Assembly: GCA_905214435.1 (NCBI GenBank)
Contig: CAJMMA010000002.1
Span: forward strand, 1-64,000
DNA from: an uncultured bacterium
GTDB taxonomy: Bacteria > Actinomycetota > Coriobacteriia > Coriobacteriales > Coriobacteriaceae
DNA: 64,000 nucleotides
Reading direction: 5' to 3'
In this document: one piece after another, positions 34,871-44,064 of the stretch
Numbering within the stretch: position 1 is the first letter of the stretch
Layout: the number at the start of each line of letters is the position of its first letter
Made by a program: the position numbers and the translations under genes
The notes under the pieces: generated by a model
The model's input: the letters and a program-made list of their open reading frames with translations, nothing else
Told to the model about the DNA's origin: nothing
Database searches by the model: none

Positions 34871-37426
34871 TTACCGGCCAAAGACCTCTTCGGCGATACG
34901 GGCGCTTTCGGCGGCATCCTTGGCGTAGTAGTCTGCGCCGATCTGCTTGGCGTATTCGGGGGTGAGTACGGCGCCGCCTACGATGATCTTGACGTCCGGA
35001 ACCTCGGCATGAAGCAACTTGATGGTTTCCTCCATGGCGACGACCGTGGTGGTCATAAGCGCCGAGAGGCCGACGAGCTTAATGTCGCGCTCCTTGACGG
35101 TTTTGAGCACCTCCTGCGGATCGACGTCGCGGCCAAGGTCAAAGACGGTATAGCCGTAGTTATCGAGCAGCATCTTGACGATGTTCTTACCGATGTCGTG
35201 GATGTCGCCCTTGACGGTGGCCACGCAGATCTTACCCTTGTCGGCAATCTCGCCGGCGGGCATCAGGCGTTTGATGGTATCGAAGCCCACGCGCGCGGCC
35301 TCGGCCGAGGCCATGAGCTGCGGCAAGAAGAACTTGCCCTGGTCAAAGAGGACTCCGACCTCATCGAGGGCGGGGATAAAGTGGTCGTTGATGAGGTCCA
35401 TGGCGTCGTGGTCGGCCAGCAGACGCTCGGTCTCGGCCGCGATTTCGCCCTTGCGGCCCGAGACGACCATGTGGCGGATGGGGTCGTCATCGGCGCTTGC
35501 GGTGGTGCTTGCGGCGGGCGCGGCATCGGTCGAGGCGACCTGGGCGGCTGCCGGGTTGGCGGCAATCTTGTACGGATCGGTCCAGCCGGCGTAGCGCTCG
35601 ATGTATCCGGTCGAGCCCTCGTCCTCGACGCTCAGCACGCGATAGCTGTAGACGGTGTCCATAAAGCGCTTGGAACCCGGGTTCATGATGGGGGCGTCCA
35701 GGCCTGCACCAAAGGCGGCGGCCAAAAAGACCGAGCCCAGCAGCGGGCGGGCAGGCAGGCCAAAGCTGATGTTCGATACGCCGAGTGCGCACTTGACGCC
35801 CAGGCGCTCCTTGCACATAGACATAGCACGTAGAATCTGCTCAGCCTGGCGCTGGTTGGTCGAGGCGGTCATGACCAGGCAGTCGATGAGGATGCGGTCC
35901 GGGCCGATGCCGTAGCGGGCGGCCTCGGCCACGATGCGCTCGGCGATGGCGAAGCGAGCCTCGGCGGTATCGGGGATGCCGCCTTCGTCGAGCGTGAGGC
36001 CGACGACATTGGTTCCATAGTGGGCGACCAGCGGAAAGATCTCATCCATGATCTGCTGCTTGCCGTTGACCGAGTTGATGATGGGCTTGCCGGCGTAGCG
36101 GCGCACGGCGGCCTCGACGGCGGCGGGGTCGGTGGAGTCGATCTGCAGCGGCAGCAGCGTGGAGCCTTGGAGCTGCTCGGTCGCTTGCTGGATGACCTTG
36201 ACCTCGTCGATCTCGGGCAGGCCCACGTTGACGTCCAGGATATCGGCACCCTGCTCTTGCTGGCTGATGCCCTGGCTTACGACGTAGTCCAGGTCGCCGT
36301 CGCGTAGGGCCTGCTGCAGGCGCTTTTTGCCGGTGGGGTTGATGCGCTCGCCGATGACGGCGATCTTGTGGCCGTCGCAGGGGAGGTCCACGACCGTCTG
36401 GGCGCTCGTGACCGACATGCTGGGCTTGCGGTGACGCGTGCAGGGCGTGTGGTTGTCGATGAGGGTGCGAAGTGCCGCCATGTGCGCCGGCGTGGTGCCG
36501 CAGCAACCGCCCACGACGCTCACGCCGTCCTCAATCATGCCGGCGACGGCCTCGGCGTATTCGGTTGCCTGGATATCAAAGACGGTGTTGCCGTCGTCGT
36601 CCACGCGGGGCAGTCCCGCATTGGCCTGCACCATAACGGGCTTGTCGGTGACGGTGAGCATACGCGCGGCGAGCCCTCGGAGCTCGGCCGGTCCCTGGCT
36701 GCAGTTGATGCCCAGAACGTCGGCGCCGATGGCGTCGAGCGTGATGGCGGCCACCTCGGGGCTCGTGCCCAGGAACGTGCGACCGTCTTCCTCAAAGGTC
36801 ATGGTGGCAAAGACGGGCAGGTCGGAGTTTTCGCGGCAGGCGAGGACGGCCGCCTTGATCTCGGCCAGGTCGGTCATGGTCTCGATAATAAAGAGGTCCA
36901 CACCCGCGGCGACGCCGGCGCGCACTTCCTCGGCAAAAAGGTCATAGGCCTCGTCGAAGCTCAGGGTTCCCAAGGGGCGAAGCAGCGCGCCGATGGGGCC
37001 GATATCGCCGGCGACATAGTGGGCACCGGCCGCGCGGGCACAGGCGGCAGCGGCGGCAAAGACATCTGCCACGGTAGCGGCGCCATCGAGCTTGTGGGCG
37101 TTGGCGCCAAAGGTGTTGGCGGTGATCACGTCGCAGCCGGCCTCGACGTACTGTCGCTGAATGTCGGTAATGACCTGGGGCTCCTCAAAGTTGAGCAGCT
37201 CGGGCAGAGCGCCGGCCTTCATGCCGGCCGCCTGCAGCATGGTGCCCATGCCGCCGTCGAACAGCAGGTGTCCCGTGCCCTCGATGGCGGCGCGCAGGCG
37301 ATCGTCCTTAACGCGAAGGTCGTCGATCGTGCGCGTCTTGTACGTGGCGCCGTTACAACGCGCAGTATTGACGGGCGCCGCCAGCGCGGTACCGTCGAAA
37401 TCATGGGTGATAAGCGGAGTAAACAT
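34871..37426 (-). CDS. metH: Cobalamin-dependent methionine synthase lacking the reactivation domain
   Basis: Transfers the methyl group of methyltetrahydrofolate to homocysteine through B12. It has 851 residues in three modules: a homocysteine-binding barrel (about 45-340, zinc cysteines in GINCSQGP and VVGGCCGTTP), a pterin-binding barrel (about 355-600, AVIGERINPTGKKRLQQAL, DVNVGLP), and a B12-binding module (about 650-851) with the cobalt-ligand motif DIHDIG (His about 742). The usual fourth SAM-binding reactivation domain is missing and is supplied by the gene just upstream, giving a split enzyme. It is the last gene of the metF operon, 9 bp after the reactivation gene. An Ala/Ser/Thr-rich linker lies near 630. 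Confidence 0.94.
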   Translation of the reverse strand: MFTPLITHDFDGTALAAPVNTARCNGATYKTRTIDDLRVKDDRLRAAIEGTGHLLFDGGMGTMLQAAGMKAGALPELLNFEEPQVITDIQRQYVEAGCDVITANTFGANAHKLDGAATVADVFAAAAACARAAGAHYVAGDIGPIGALLRPLGTLSFDEAYDLFAEEVRAGVAAGVDLFIIETMTDLAEIKAAVLACRENSDLPVFATMTFEEDGRTFLGTSPEVAAITLDAIGADVLGINCSQGPAELRGLAARMLTVTDKPVMVQANAGLPRVDDDGNTVFDIQATEYAEAVAGMIEDGVSVVGGCCGTTPAHMAALRTLIDNHTPCTRHRKPSMSVTSAQTVVDLPCDGHKIAVIGERINPTGKKRLQQALRDGDLDYVVSQGISQQEQGADILDVNVGLPEIDEVKVIQQATEQLQGSTLLPLQIDSTDPAAVEAAVRRYAGKPIINSVNGKQQIMDEIFPLVAHYGTNVVGLTLDEGGIPDTAEARFAIAERIVAEAARYGIGPDRILIDCLVMTASTNQRQAEQILRAMSMCKERLGVKCALGVSNISFGLPARPLLGSVFLAAAFGAGLDAPIMNPGSKRFMDTVYSYRVLSVEDEGSTGYIERYAGWTDPYKIAANPAAAQVASTDAAPAASTTASADDDPIRHMVVSGRKGEIAAETERLLADHDAMDLINDHFIPALDEVGVLFDQGKFFLPQLMASAEAARVGFDTIKRLMPAGEIADKGKICVATVKGDIHDIGKNIVKMLLDNYGYTVFDLGRDVDPQEVLKTVKERDIKLVGLSALMTTTVVAMEETIKLLHAEVPDVKIIVGGAVLTPEYAKQIGADYYAKDAAESARIAEEVFGR

Positions 37427-37435
37427 CGATGGCTC

Positions 37436-38224
37436 CTAATGGCTGGAATAGCAGGTGGTGTGGGCGGCGCGGAAGCGGCAGTGCTCACGCATGCGGCAGA
37501 TATTGCAGGTGGGGCGGCTCTGAGCGTCGTGGACTTCGCCGTCAAACAGACCGATCACCGCGGTCACGCTCTTGGTGGGCATGAGCAGGCTGGTGGGGGT
37601 CACGGTAAGTCCAATGAGGCGCGTGGCGTTGAGTGCATCCACGATTGAGCACTGGGCCGAGAGCGGGCAGTCGCCGTAGCCGGGACTGAAGCGCCAGTTA
37701 CCGGCGAGTCCGTGTGCGGAGGCCGCAGCCTTGACCTGCTGGTCCATCTGCTCGACGGCGGCTTCTACATAGGCAGAGCATGCGGCGTCGAGCACGGCTC
37801 CCTCCAGGGGCTGCTGGGCTCCCGTGGTGCGCAGACGACGCTCGGCGTCCATGCCGAGGGTGCATGCCATGAGTGCGGCAAAGCGGGCGTCTTTGAGGTG
37901 GCGATAGATATCGCGACCACGCAGCTCAACGTTGGTGCCGACTAAGCGAATGCAGGGCTCGCCCTGTTCATCGACGCCCGTGGCATCGATGGCAAATATG
38001 CGGCGCACGCCACGGGGCTCAATGTCCAGCTCCAGACGCTCAACGACAAGCTCAATACGCTGCGCTAGCTCGGGCTCAATCTGCTGGCCGCCGTAGCCCA
38101 GATACCGCAGCATCTCGGCACGGTCGACACGAGGATGGTGGGCAGCGTCGATACGGTAAAGCGCCGGCGACGCAAGGTCGGCCGGCACTTCAACAACGGT
38201 TGTATCGATGTGCGGTTTTTCCAT
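37436..38224 (-). CDS. Stand-alone methionine synthase reactivation-domain protein
   Basis: A 262-residue protein matching the SAM-binding activation domain of MetH, used to re-methylate oxidised cob(II)alamin. It starts at ATG 38224, overlapping the metF stop by one base. The family signature is the C-terminal WRFSPGYGDCPLSAQ followed by TPTSLLMPTKSVTAVIGL, where the RxSPGY-type motif contacts SAM. The C-terminus adds a four-cysteine stretch (C-x2-C-x5-C, TCNICRMREHC) that could bind a metal. Its place between metF and the truncated metH supports the assignment strongly. Confidence 0.88.
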   Translation of the reverse strand: MEKPHIDTTVVEVPADLASPALYRIDAAHHPRVDRAEMLRYLGYGGQQIEPELAQRIELVVERLELDIEPRGVRRIFAIDATGVDEQGEPCIRLVGTNVELRGRDIYRHLKDARFAALMACTLGMDAERRLRTTGAQQPLEGAVLDAACSAYVEAAVEQMDQQVKAAASAHGLAGNWRFSPGYGDCPLSAQCSIVDALNATRLIGLTVTPTSLLMPTKSVTAVIGLFDGEVHDAQSRPTCNICRMREHCRFRAAHTTCYSSH

Positions 38225-39096
38225 TACCCCAGACGCTCCATAATGGTCGCGGCGATTGCAGGACGGTTCATAGTGTACAGGTGCAGACCGTCGGCGCCGT
38301 GCTCCTTGAGGTCGCAAAGCTGGCGGGCGGCATAATCTACACCGGCTGCCTGCAGGCTCTCGGGGTCGTTCTCGTATTTGGCGAGGATCTTGATGACGGG
38401 GGAGGGCAGCGACGCGCCGCACATAAAGACCATGCGGCTGATCTGCGACTTGCCCATAAACGGCATGATGCCCGCGGTAATAGGCACGGTGATGCCGGCC
38501 TTGTCGGCAAGCTCGCGGAAGCGATAGAAGCACTCGTTATCAAAGAAGAGCTGCGTCACAAAGAAGCTCGCGCCGGCGTCTTGCTTTTGCTTGAGGTGCT
38601 CGACCGAGAGGTTGAGATCCTCGCAGGCAATGTGGCCCTCGGGGTAGGCTGCGGCGCCCACGCAAAAGCCGGCGTCGACGAGCTCGGGGATGAGGTCACG
38701 GGCGTAGGCGTAGTCGGAGGCGGGCTTGTCGTCCTCGGTCGCGCCAGCGGGCAGGTCGCCGCGCAGGGCCAGGATGTTTTCAACGCCGGCCGAGCGATAC
38801 TCGTCAATCTTGGCGGCGATATCGGCATGTGTGCGGCCAACGCAGGTGAGGTGCGCTACCGAGGGCGTATCGAATTCACTCGTAATCATATGTGCGATGG
38901 GGGCGGTGGTGGCACCGTTACCCGCGCCGCCAGCGGAACAAGTGACCGAGACAAAGCTCGGTGAAAGCTTGCACAGGTTGCCTGCCACCTCGCGAGCCGT
39001 ATCGAGGGTAAGCTCACCCTTGGGCGGGAACATCTCAAACGAAACGGGCGTGGCGCCCTGGGATGCTGCCTGCTTAAAAACCTCGTCGACGCGCAT
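38224..39096 (-). CDS. metF: 5,10-methylenetetrahydrofolate reductase
   Basis: Makes 5-methyl-THF for methionine synthase. It has 290 residues; ATG 39096 follows AAGGAG on the minus strand. The TIM-barrel motifs are present: VSFEMFPPKGE with the catalytic Glu, SVTCSAGGAG, AHLTCVGRTHADI, LALRGDLP, and QLFFDNECFYRF. It is the first gene of the metF - reactivation - metH operon, translationally coupled to the second. No SAM or B12 riboswitch is recognisable upstream. Confidence 0.95.
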   Translation of the reverse strand: MRVDEVFKQAASQGATPVSFEMFPPKGELTLDTAREVAGNLCKLSPSFVSVTCSAGGAGNGATTAPIAHMITSEFDTPSVAHLTCVGRTHADIAAKIDEYRSAGVENILALRGDLPAGATEDDKPASDYAYARDLIPELVDAGFCVGAAAYPEGHIACEDLNLSVEHLKQKQDAGASFFVTQLFFDNECFYRFRELADKAGITVPITAGIMPFMGKSQISRMVFMCGASLPSPVIKILAKYENDPESLQAAGVDYAARQLCDLKEHGADGLHLYTMNRPAIAATIMERLG

Positions 39097-39519
39097 ATCG
39101 TGCTCCTTTAGATATTTAGTGCGATGTGTTGTAAGGATTCTACAGCACCGCTGTGCCACGGTGGAGTTTTACTCGCGATTTAGGGATACCAATCAAAGAT
39201 GCCTTGCTATCGGCATTGCCTATAGCAGAGTGGTCAATGTAGGAAAGGGCTATATTGAATGGTATCTGATGCGAAATACCAGTTAATAGAGCCCCATCCC
39301 AAATTGACTACCCTTAAATCATGGGAAGAGGTCTGCAATTTATACAGTTGATTGGCCATTAAGGGCAGCAGCGCCGCTGTGATGCGGTAACCTCATTGAT
39401 TGGTTTCGCGACAGCAACATAACGGTAATGTCGCGGAAACACGGCGAGTCTAAGCTATGACTCGTTCGTTAGTAATCAACGCCGCATCTCACGCGGTGCC
39501 GATACGAAGGGAGTTCCGT
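39097..39519. other. Divergent control region between metF and glnN
   Basis: 423 bp without a gene. Two stem-loops lie before glnN: TTCGCGACA with TGTCGCGGAA (about 39401-39440) and CGAGTC-TAAGCTAT-GACTCG (39445-39464). These could form a leader controlling glnN, but they do not match a riboswitch that I know. No promoter is clear enough to call. Confidence 0.45.
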
Positions 39520-41607
39520 ATGGCCGATCTTACTGACCGCTTCGGGACCATGGTGTTCTCTGAGGAAGTCATGAAGGACTACCTCCCCAAGGACATTTGG
39601 AAGCGCCTTGCTGCAACCCTCGAGGACGGTGAGCCGCTCGACTTGGATGTGGCCAACGCCGTTGCCCACGCCATGAAGGTCTGGGCCATCTCCAAGGGCG
39701 CCACGCACTACGCGCACTGGTTCCAGCCGCTTTCGGGCATTACTTCCGAGAAGCACGACAGCTTCCTCGAGCCCAACCACGACGGCACCGCCATTACCAA
39801 GTTTACGGGCAAGAACCTCATCCAGGGCGAGCCCGATGCCTCCAGCTTCCCCAACGGCGGTCTGCGTGCCACCTTCGAGGCCCGTGGCTACACCGCTTGG
39901 GATCCCACCAGCCCCGCTTTTATCAAGGACGATGTCCTGTGCATCCCCACGGCTTTCTGCTCCTACACGGGCGAGGCCCTGGACAAGAAGACCCCCCTGC
40001 TGCGCTCCATGACCGCGCTCTCGCGTGAGTCTAAGCGCGTTTTGGCGCTGTTTGGCAAGACCCCCAAGAAGGTTGTTCCTTCCGTGGGCGACGAGCAGGA
40101 GTACTTCCTGATCAAGAAGGACGCTTACCGCAAGCGCAGGGACCTGGTCATCACCGGCCGCACCCTCTTTGGTGCTGCTCCTTGCAAGGGCCAGGAACTC
40201 GAGGAGCACTACTTTGGCGCTATCCGCCCTACCGTCTCGGCCTATATGAAGGACCTGGACGATGAGCTGTGGGCACTTGGTATTCCCGCCAAGACCAAGC
40301 ACAACGAGGTCGCTCCTTGCCAGCATGAGCTCGCCCCTGTCTATGGCGAGGTCAACGAGGCCATCGACCAGAATCTGGTCATGATGGAGAAGATGAAGCT
40401 CATCGCCTCCCGTCACGACTTGGTCTGCCTGCTGCACGAGAAGCCCTTCGAGGGCATCAACGGTTCGGGCAAGCACAACAACTGGTCGCTTGGCACCGAG
40501 TCCGAGAACCTGCTCGACCCGGGCGACACCCCGCTCGACAACCTGCAGTTCATCGTCTTCCTCACCGCGGTGATCGAGGCCGTCGATAACTATCAGGAGC
40601 TCTTGCGTGCCTCCGTTGCCTCGGCCGGCAACGATCATCGTCTGGGCGCCAACGAGGCTCCTCCGGCGATTATGTCTATCTTCCTGGGCGACCAGCTTAC
40701 CGAGGTCGTCGAGAAGATCATCGACGGCAAGGCTTCCGTCCACGCCACGCGCGGCGTGCTCGACCTGGGCGCCGACACCCTGCCCAAGCTGATGCAGGAC
40801 AACACCGACCGCAACCGCACCTCCCCGTTCGCTTTCACCGGCAACAAGTTTGAGTTCCGTGCCTGCGGCTCCGAGCAGAACGTCTCCGACTCCAACCTGG
40901 TGCTCGATGCTGCCGTGGCCAAGTCGCTCAAGTCCTTTGCCGATGCACTTGAGGGCACGCCCGAGGACAAATTCCAGGACGCTGCGCTCGAGTACTGCAA
41001 GAAGGTCCTGACCGATCACCAGCGCATCCTGTTCTCCGGCGACGGCTACTCCGACGAGTGGCCCGTCGAGGCCGAGAAGCGCGGCCTTGCCAACAACAAG
41101 ACCACGGCCGACGCACTGCCTGCCTTTGTTTCCGATAAGGCCATCGCGCTCTTTGAGGAGACGGGCGTTCTGACCCGCGCCGAGGCCCAGTGCCGCTACG
41201 ACTGCAAGCTCGAGAAGTACAACAAGCTCATGAACATCGAGGCTACCACGATGATTCGCGAGGCACGTCGTACCTATCGCCCGGTCATCACCGCCTATGC
41301 CACCAAGGTCGCTAAGGGCCTGGAGACAATCCGCGCCGCCGGTGCCGACGCTGCCATGCAGTGCGAGCAGAACACGCTCAACAAGCTCTGCAACGGCATC
41401 ACCGCCATCAACGATTCCATCAAGGCTCTCGACGCCGTGCACCAGAAGGCCGAGACCCTCGATGGCCAGGAGCAGGCCAACGTGTACGCGCACGAGGTTG
41501 TTCCCGCTATGGATACGCTGCGCGCCGCCGTGGATGCCATGGAGGAGATCGTGGCAGCCGACTACTGGCCGGTCCCGACTTACGACGACATCCTGTTCTA
41601 TGTGTAG
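39520..41607 (+). CDS. glnN: Type III glutamine synthetase
   Basis: Assimilates ammonia into glutamine. It has 695 residues, the length of the GSIII class and much longer than GSI. ATG 39520 follows AAGGGAG. GSIII features include the N-terminal FGTMVFSEEVMKDYLP, GATHYAHWFQPLSG, the metal/ATP region SVGDEQEYFLI, the glutamate-binding stretch KHNEVAPCQHELAPVY, GSGKHNNWSLGT and GNKFEFRACGSEQN. It has its own terminator. The last 72 bases of this gene are repeated at 47432-47503 as a fragment of a lost paralogue. Confidence 0.97.
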   Translation: MADLTDRFGTMVFSEEVMKDYLPKDIWKRLAATLEDGEPLDLDVANAVAHAMKVWAISKGATHYAHWFQPLSGITSEKHDSFLEPNHDGTAITKFTGKNLIQGEPDASSFPNGGLRATFEARGYTAWDPTSPAFIKDDVLCIPTAFCSYTGEALDKKTPLLRSMTALSRESKRVLALFGKTPKKVVPSVGDEQEYFLIKKDAYRKRRDLVITGRTLFGAAPCKGQELEEHYFGAIRPTVSAYMKDLDDELWALGIPAKTKHNEVAPCQHELAPVYGEVNEAIDQNLVMMEKMKLIASRHDLVCLLHEKPFEGINGSGKHNNWSLGTESENLLDPGDTPLDNLQFIVFLTAVIEAVDNYQELLRASVASAGNDHRLGANEAPPAIMSIFLGDQLTEVVEKIIDGKASVHATRGVLDLGADTLPKLMQDNTDRNRTSPFAFTGNKFEFRACGSEQNVSDSNLVLDAAVAKSLKSFADALEGTPEDKFQDAALEYCKKVLTDHQRILFSGDGYSDEWPVEAEKRGLANNKTTADALPAFVSDKAIALFEETGVLTRAEAQCRYDCKLEKYNKLMNIEATTMIREARRTYRPVITAYATKVAKGLETIRAAGADAAMQCEQNTLNKLCNGITAINDSIKALDAVHQKAETLDGQEQANVYAHEVVPAMDTLRAAVDAMEEIVAADYWPVPTYDDILFYV

Positions 41608-41636
41608 AACGTAACTGACATATCGTCACGGTATTG

Positions 41637-41675
41637 AGCCGGGGTCCGCATCGCGCGGGCCCCGGCTTTCTTGTT
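41637..41675 (+). terminator. glnN terminator
   Basis: The 13-bp stem AGCCGGGGTCCGC/GCGGGCCCCGGCT (one G-T pair) is followed by TTCTTGTT. It lies between convergent glnN and the GntR gene. Confidence 0.85.
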
Positions 41676-41715
41676 GAACAAATTTATTAGGGAAGAGTCT
41701 GCTCCGTGCCGTTTG

Positions 41716-42456
41716 CTAGGGTAGGGGCGTGCGTGTTGCCGTGTCATGAAAATGAAAAATGCTCGGAATATAACGCGCCTCGACATACTCAAATTGAGTT
41801 CCGGTTGAGTCGAATGTCTGGCTGGTTACGACCGCCAGATACGAAGAAGGATCGATGCCAAGCAACCGGCAGTCCTCAGTGTCGGGCTGGGCGAGTGTTA
41901 TCGTTCGTTTGCTCACGGCAATGGTGAGCCCTAGCTCATCCTCGATGTAATGGAAGAGCGACAGGGTGGCATTCTGCTCGTTTAGGCCGGGGACGGAGGA
42001 AGTTAGGAAGTAGTGGCGGTCGACAGCGACCGGTTTATCGTCGAGCATGCGGACGAGCTTCAAATGCGTAAGGTCTTCTCCTTCGGGAAATCCCGTCAAT
42101 TGAGCTAGACACTTATTGGTGCTTACGTGCTCGAAATAGACGATTTTTGACGTTGGAATTGCTCCGATCGCGTGTGCCGATTCGCTGAACGAAGAAAGGC
42201 CACTTACGGTGAATGCGCCCTCTTTGCTGGTGCCTGCAAGTGACGTTTCGATTACGAGGACTCCCTTGCCTTTAATGGACTGAACTAGACCTTCATTTGC
42301 GAGAAGCGAGATGGCCTTGCGCACCGTCATTCGAGAGCAGGAGAACTCTTTGGAAAGATTTTGTTCGGAAGGAAGGAGCGATCCCACGGGATGCTTACCT
42401 TCGACAATCCGCTCTCGAAGGCTGCGGTAAATTTCACTGTACAGGATCCTTGCCAA
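41716..42456 (-). CDS. GntR/HutC-family regulator with UTRA domain
   Basis: Sugar-responsive repressor candidate of 246 residues. The N-terminal GntR winged helix reads IYRSLRERIVEGKHPVGSLLPSEQNLSKEFSCSRMTVRKAISLLANEGL, followed by KGKGVLV. The C-terminal UTRA ligand domain (about 85-240) is typical of regulators that bind phosphorylated sugars. It is divergent from the GH4/PTS operon, and two TGTCTAGA sites lie in the shared upstream region, a sequence type common for HutC/NagR members. A 6-phospho-alpha-glucoside is the likely inducer (inference). Confidence 0.92.
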   Translation of the reverse strand: MARILYSEIYRSLRERIVEGKHPVGSLLPSEQNLSKEFSCSRMTVRKAISLLANEGLVQSIKGKGVLVIETSLAGTSKEGAFTVSGLSSFSESAHAIGAIPTSKIVYFEHVSTNKCLAQLTGFPEGEDLTHLKLVRMLDDKPVAVDRHYFLTSSVPGLNEQNATLSLFHYIEDELGLTIAVSKRTITLAQPDTEDCRLLGIDPSSYLAVVTSQTFDSTGTQFEYVEARYIPSIFHFHDTATRTPLP

Positions 42457-42588
42457 AATGCTCTCCTTATAGAGGTGGTGCGGAATGCGTCAAATCGGTG
42501 CGATAGTCTGTTTCTACCAATTATAGGAAGTGAAGACGCTTAAAGTTACCGCTTACCGCCATAAATCAACCGTTCACCTGTGTGCTTA

Positions 42589-42601
42589 ACATGTCTAGAT
42601 A
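42589..42601. promoter_or_regulatory. Operator 1, ACATGTCTAGATA
   Basis: Imperfect version of the palindrome TGTCTAGACA, placed at the -35 region of the alpha-glucoside operon (the TATAAT -10 box is 19 bp further on). It is a probable site for the adjacent GntR protein. Confidence 0.65.
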
Positions 42602-42619
42602 GATAGCAAATCATGTGGC

Positions 42620-42625
42620 TATAAT
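42620..42625 (+). promoter_or_regulatory. -10 box of the alpha-glucoside operon
   Basis: Perfect TATAAT 40 bp before the GH4 start. The -35 position is poor and is covered by operator 1, as expected for a tightly controlled promoter. Confidence 0.65.
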
Positions 42626-42642
42626 TCAAGTCGTCAAGTACA

Positions 42643-42652
42643 TGTCTAGACA
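42643..42652. promoter_or_regulatory. Operator 2, TGTCTAGACA
   Basis: Perfect 10-bp palindrome between the -10 box and the ribosome site AGGAGG, embedded in ACATGTCTAGACAG. It shares the ACATGTCTAGA sequence with operator 1, 51 bp apart (about five helical turns), so looping or cooperative binding is possible. Confidence 0.7.
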
Positions 42653-42664
42653 GGAGGATTTGTA

Positions 42665-43996
42665 ATGGCAAAACAGAGCTATGCGGTTACTATCGCGGGA
42701 GGCGGAAGCACTTATACACCGGGTGTTGTTCTGACACTTCTCGCGAAGCGTGATGTGTTCCCCATCAATAGGATTACGCTCTATGACAACGATGCCGAGC
42801 GTCAGGGGACAATTGCCAAGGCATGTGCTATCTACATCAGGGAGAATGCTCCAGAGGTAACCTTCAGCTATACGACCGACCCTGAGGAGGCCTTCACAGG
42901 CATCGACTTTGTACTTGCCCAGATTCGCGTTGGCAAGTACGCTATGCGAGATAAGGACGAGAAGATCCCCCTGCGCTATGGCGTTCTTGGCCAAGAGACC
43001 TGCGGTCCTGGTGGCATTGCTTATGGCTTGCGCTCCATTGGCGGCGTACTCGAGATCCTTGACTACATGGAGAAATGCAGTCCCAACGCATGGATGCTCA
43101 ACTACTCCAACCCCGCGGCGATCGTTGCTGAGGCGACACGCCGCCTTCGCCCGGATTCAAAGATCATCAACATTTGCGACATGCCAATAGCCCTGATGGA
43201 TATCATGGCTCAGATGTGTGGTCTCAAGGACCACAACGACCTCGTCGTCGGCTACTACGGCCTCAACCACTTTGGCTGGTGGACAAAGATTCACGACCGT
43301 GCAGGCAATGATCTTATGCCCACTATCAAGGCCCAAATGGCTAAAAACGGTTATGCTGGCGAGGATTCTGGCCTTGAATTCGTCGATGCGTCTTGGGACC
43401 AGACGTTCCGTAAGGCTAAGGATGTTTACGCGCTCGATCCGAATACCATTCCGAACACCTACCTCAAGTACTATCTCTTCCCGGACTATGTGGTTGAGCA
43501 CACCGACCCCAACCACACCCGCACCGACGAGGTCCGTGAGGGTCGCGAGAAACGCGTCTTCGGTACCGCTCGCCAGATTATCGAAAAGGGCACGTCTGAG
43601 GGTTTCGGCCTTAAGCCAGATACCCACGCTGAGTACATTGTCGATCTCGCTCGCGCTTTGGCAGAGAACACCCGTGAACGTTTCTCGCTGATTGTTCCCA
43701 ACGACGGGGCTGTGTCCAATTTTGACCCAACGGCTATGGTCGAGATCCCCTGCATCGTCGGCAGCGACGGCTACGAGAAAATTTGCCAAGGTGAGATTCC
43801 GCAATTCCAGAAAGGACTTATGGAGGAACAGGTCTCGGTCGAAAAGCTTGCAGTGTCTGCTTGGGTCGACCATTCCTATCAGGAGCTTTGGCAGGCGCTG
43901 ACGCTTTCGAAGACGGTCCCCTCTGCCTCCGTTGCAAAGAAGATCCTTGACGATCTCATTGAGGCGAATAAGGAGTTCTGGCCAGAACTTCACTAG
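42665..43996 (+). CDS. GH4 6-phospho-alpha-glucosidase
   Basis: Hydrolyses 6-phospho-alpha-glucosides (such as maltose-6'-phosphate) made by the PTS, with the NAD and divalent-metal mechanism of family GH4. It has 443 residues; ATG 42665 follows AGGAGG. The N-terminal NAD-binding fold is VTIAGGGSTYTPGVVLTL. The metal-ligand motif Cys171-Asp-Met-Pro reads CDMP, which in this family marks alpha-specific enzymes (beta-specific ones have CNVP-like motifs). The His of GLNHFGWW (about 202) is the second ligand. It is the first gene of the GntR-controlled operon. Confidence 0.93.
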   Translation: MAKQSYAVTIAGGGSTYTPGVVLTLLAKRDVFPINRITLYDNDAERQGTIAKACAIYIRENAPEVTFSYTTDPEEAFTGIDFVLAQIRVGKYAMRDKDEKIPLRYGVLGQETCGPGGIAYGLRSIGGVLEILDYMEKCSPNAWMLNYSNPAAIVAEATRRLRPDSKIINICDMPIALMDIMAQMCGLKDHNDLVVGYYGLNHFGWWTKIHDRAGNDLMPTIKAQMAKNGYAGEDSGLEFVDASWDQTFRKAKDVYALDPNTIPNTYLKYYLFPDYVVEHTDPNHTRTDEVREGREKRVFGTARQIIEKGTSEGFGLKPDTHAEYIVDLARALAENTRERFSLIVPNDGAVSNFDPTAMVEIPCIVGSDGYEKICQGEIPQFQKGLMEEQVSVEKLAVSAWVDHSYQELWQALTLSKTVPSASVAKKILDDLIEANKEFWPELH

Positions 43997-44064
43997 TATC
44001 GGAAATCAATTTAGCGAATGATGGCGGGCGGCCGACCTTGGACAGGTCGCATGGGAGGAAAACC

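Noticed and set aside
33239..35833. Plus-strand open frame of 864 codons
   Set aside because: It is antisense to the UPF0210 and metH genes, whose families are clear; the frame is a by-product of high GC content and has no ribosome site or recognisable domain.
39097..39519. SAM, cobalamin or glutamine riboswitch in the metF/glnN divergent region
   Set aside because: The conserved cores of these riboswitches (for example the B12 box) are not found; only generic hairpins are seen.
39469..41493. Minus-strand open frame of 674 codons over glnN
   Set aside because: The sense strand encodes an intact type III glutamine synthetase; the antisense product has a Val/Gly/Leu-rich shadow composition.
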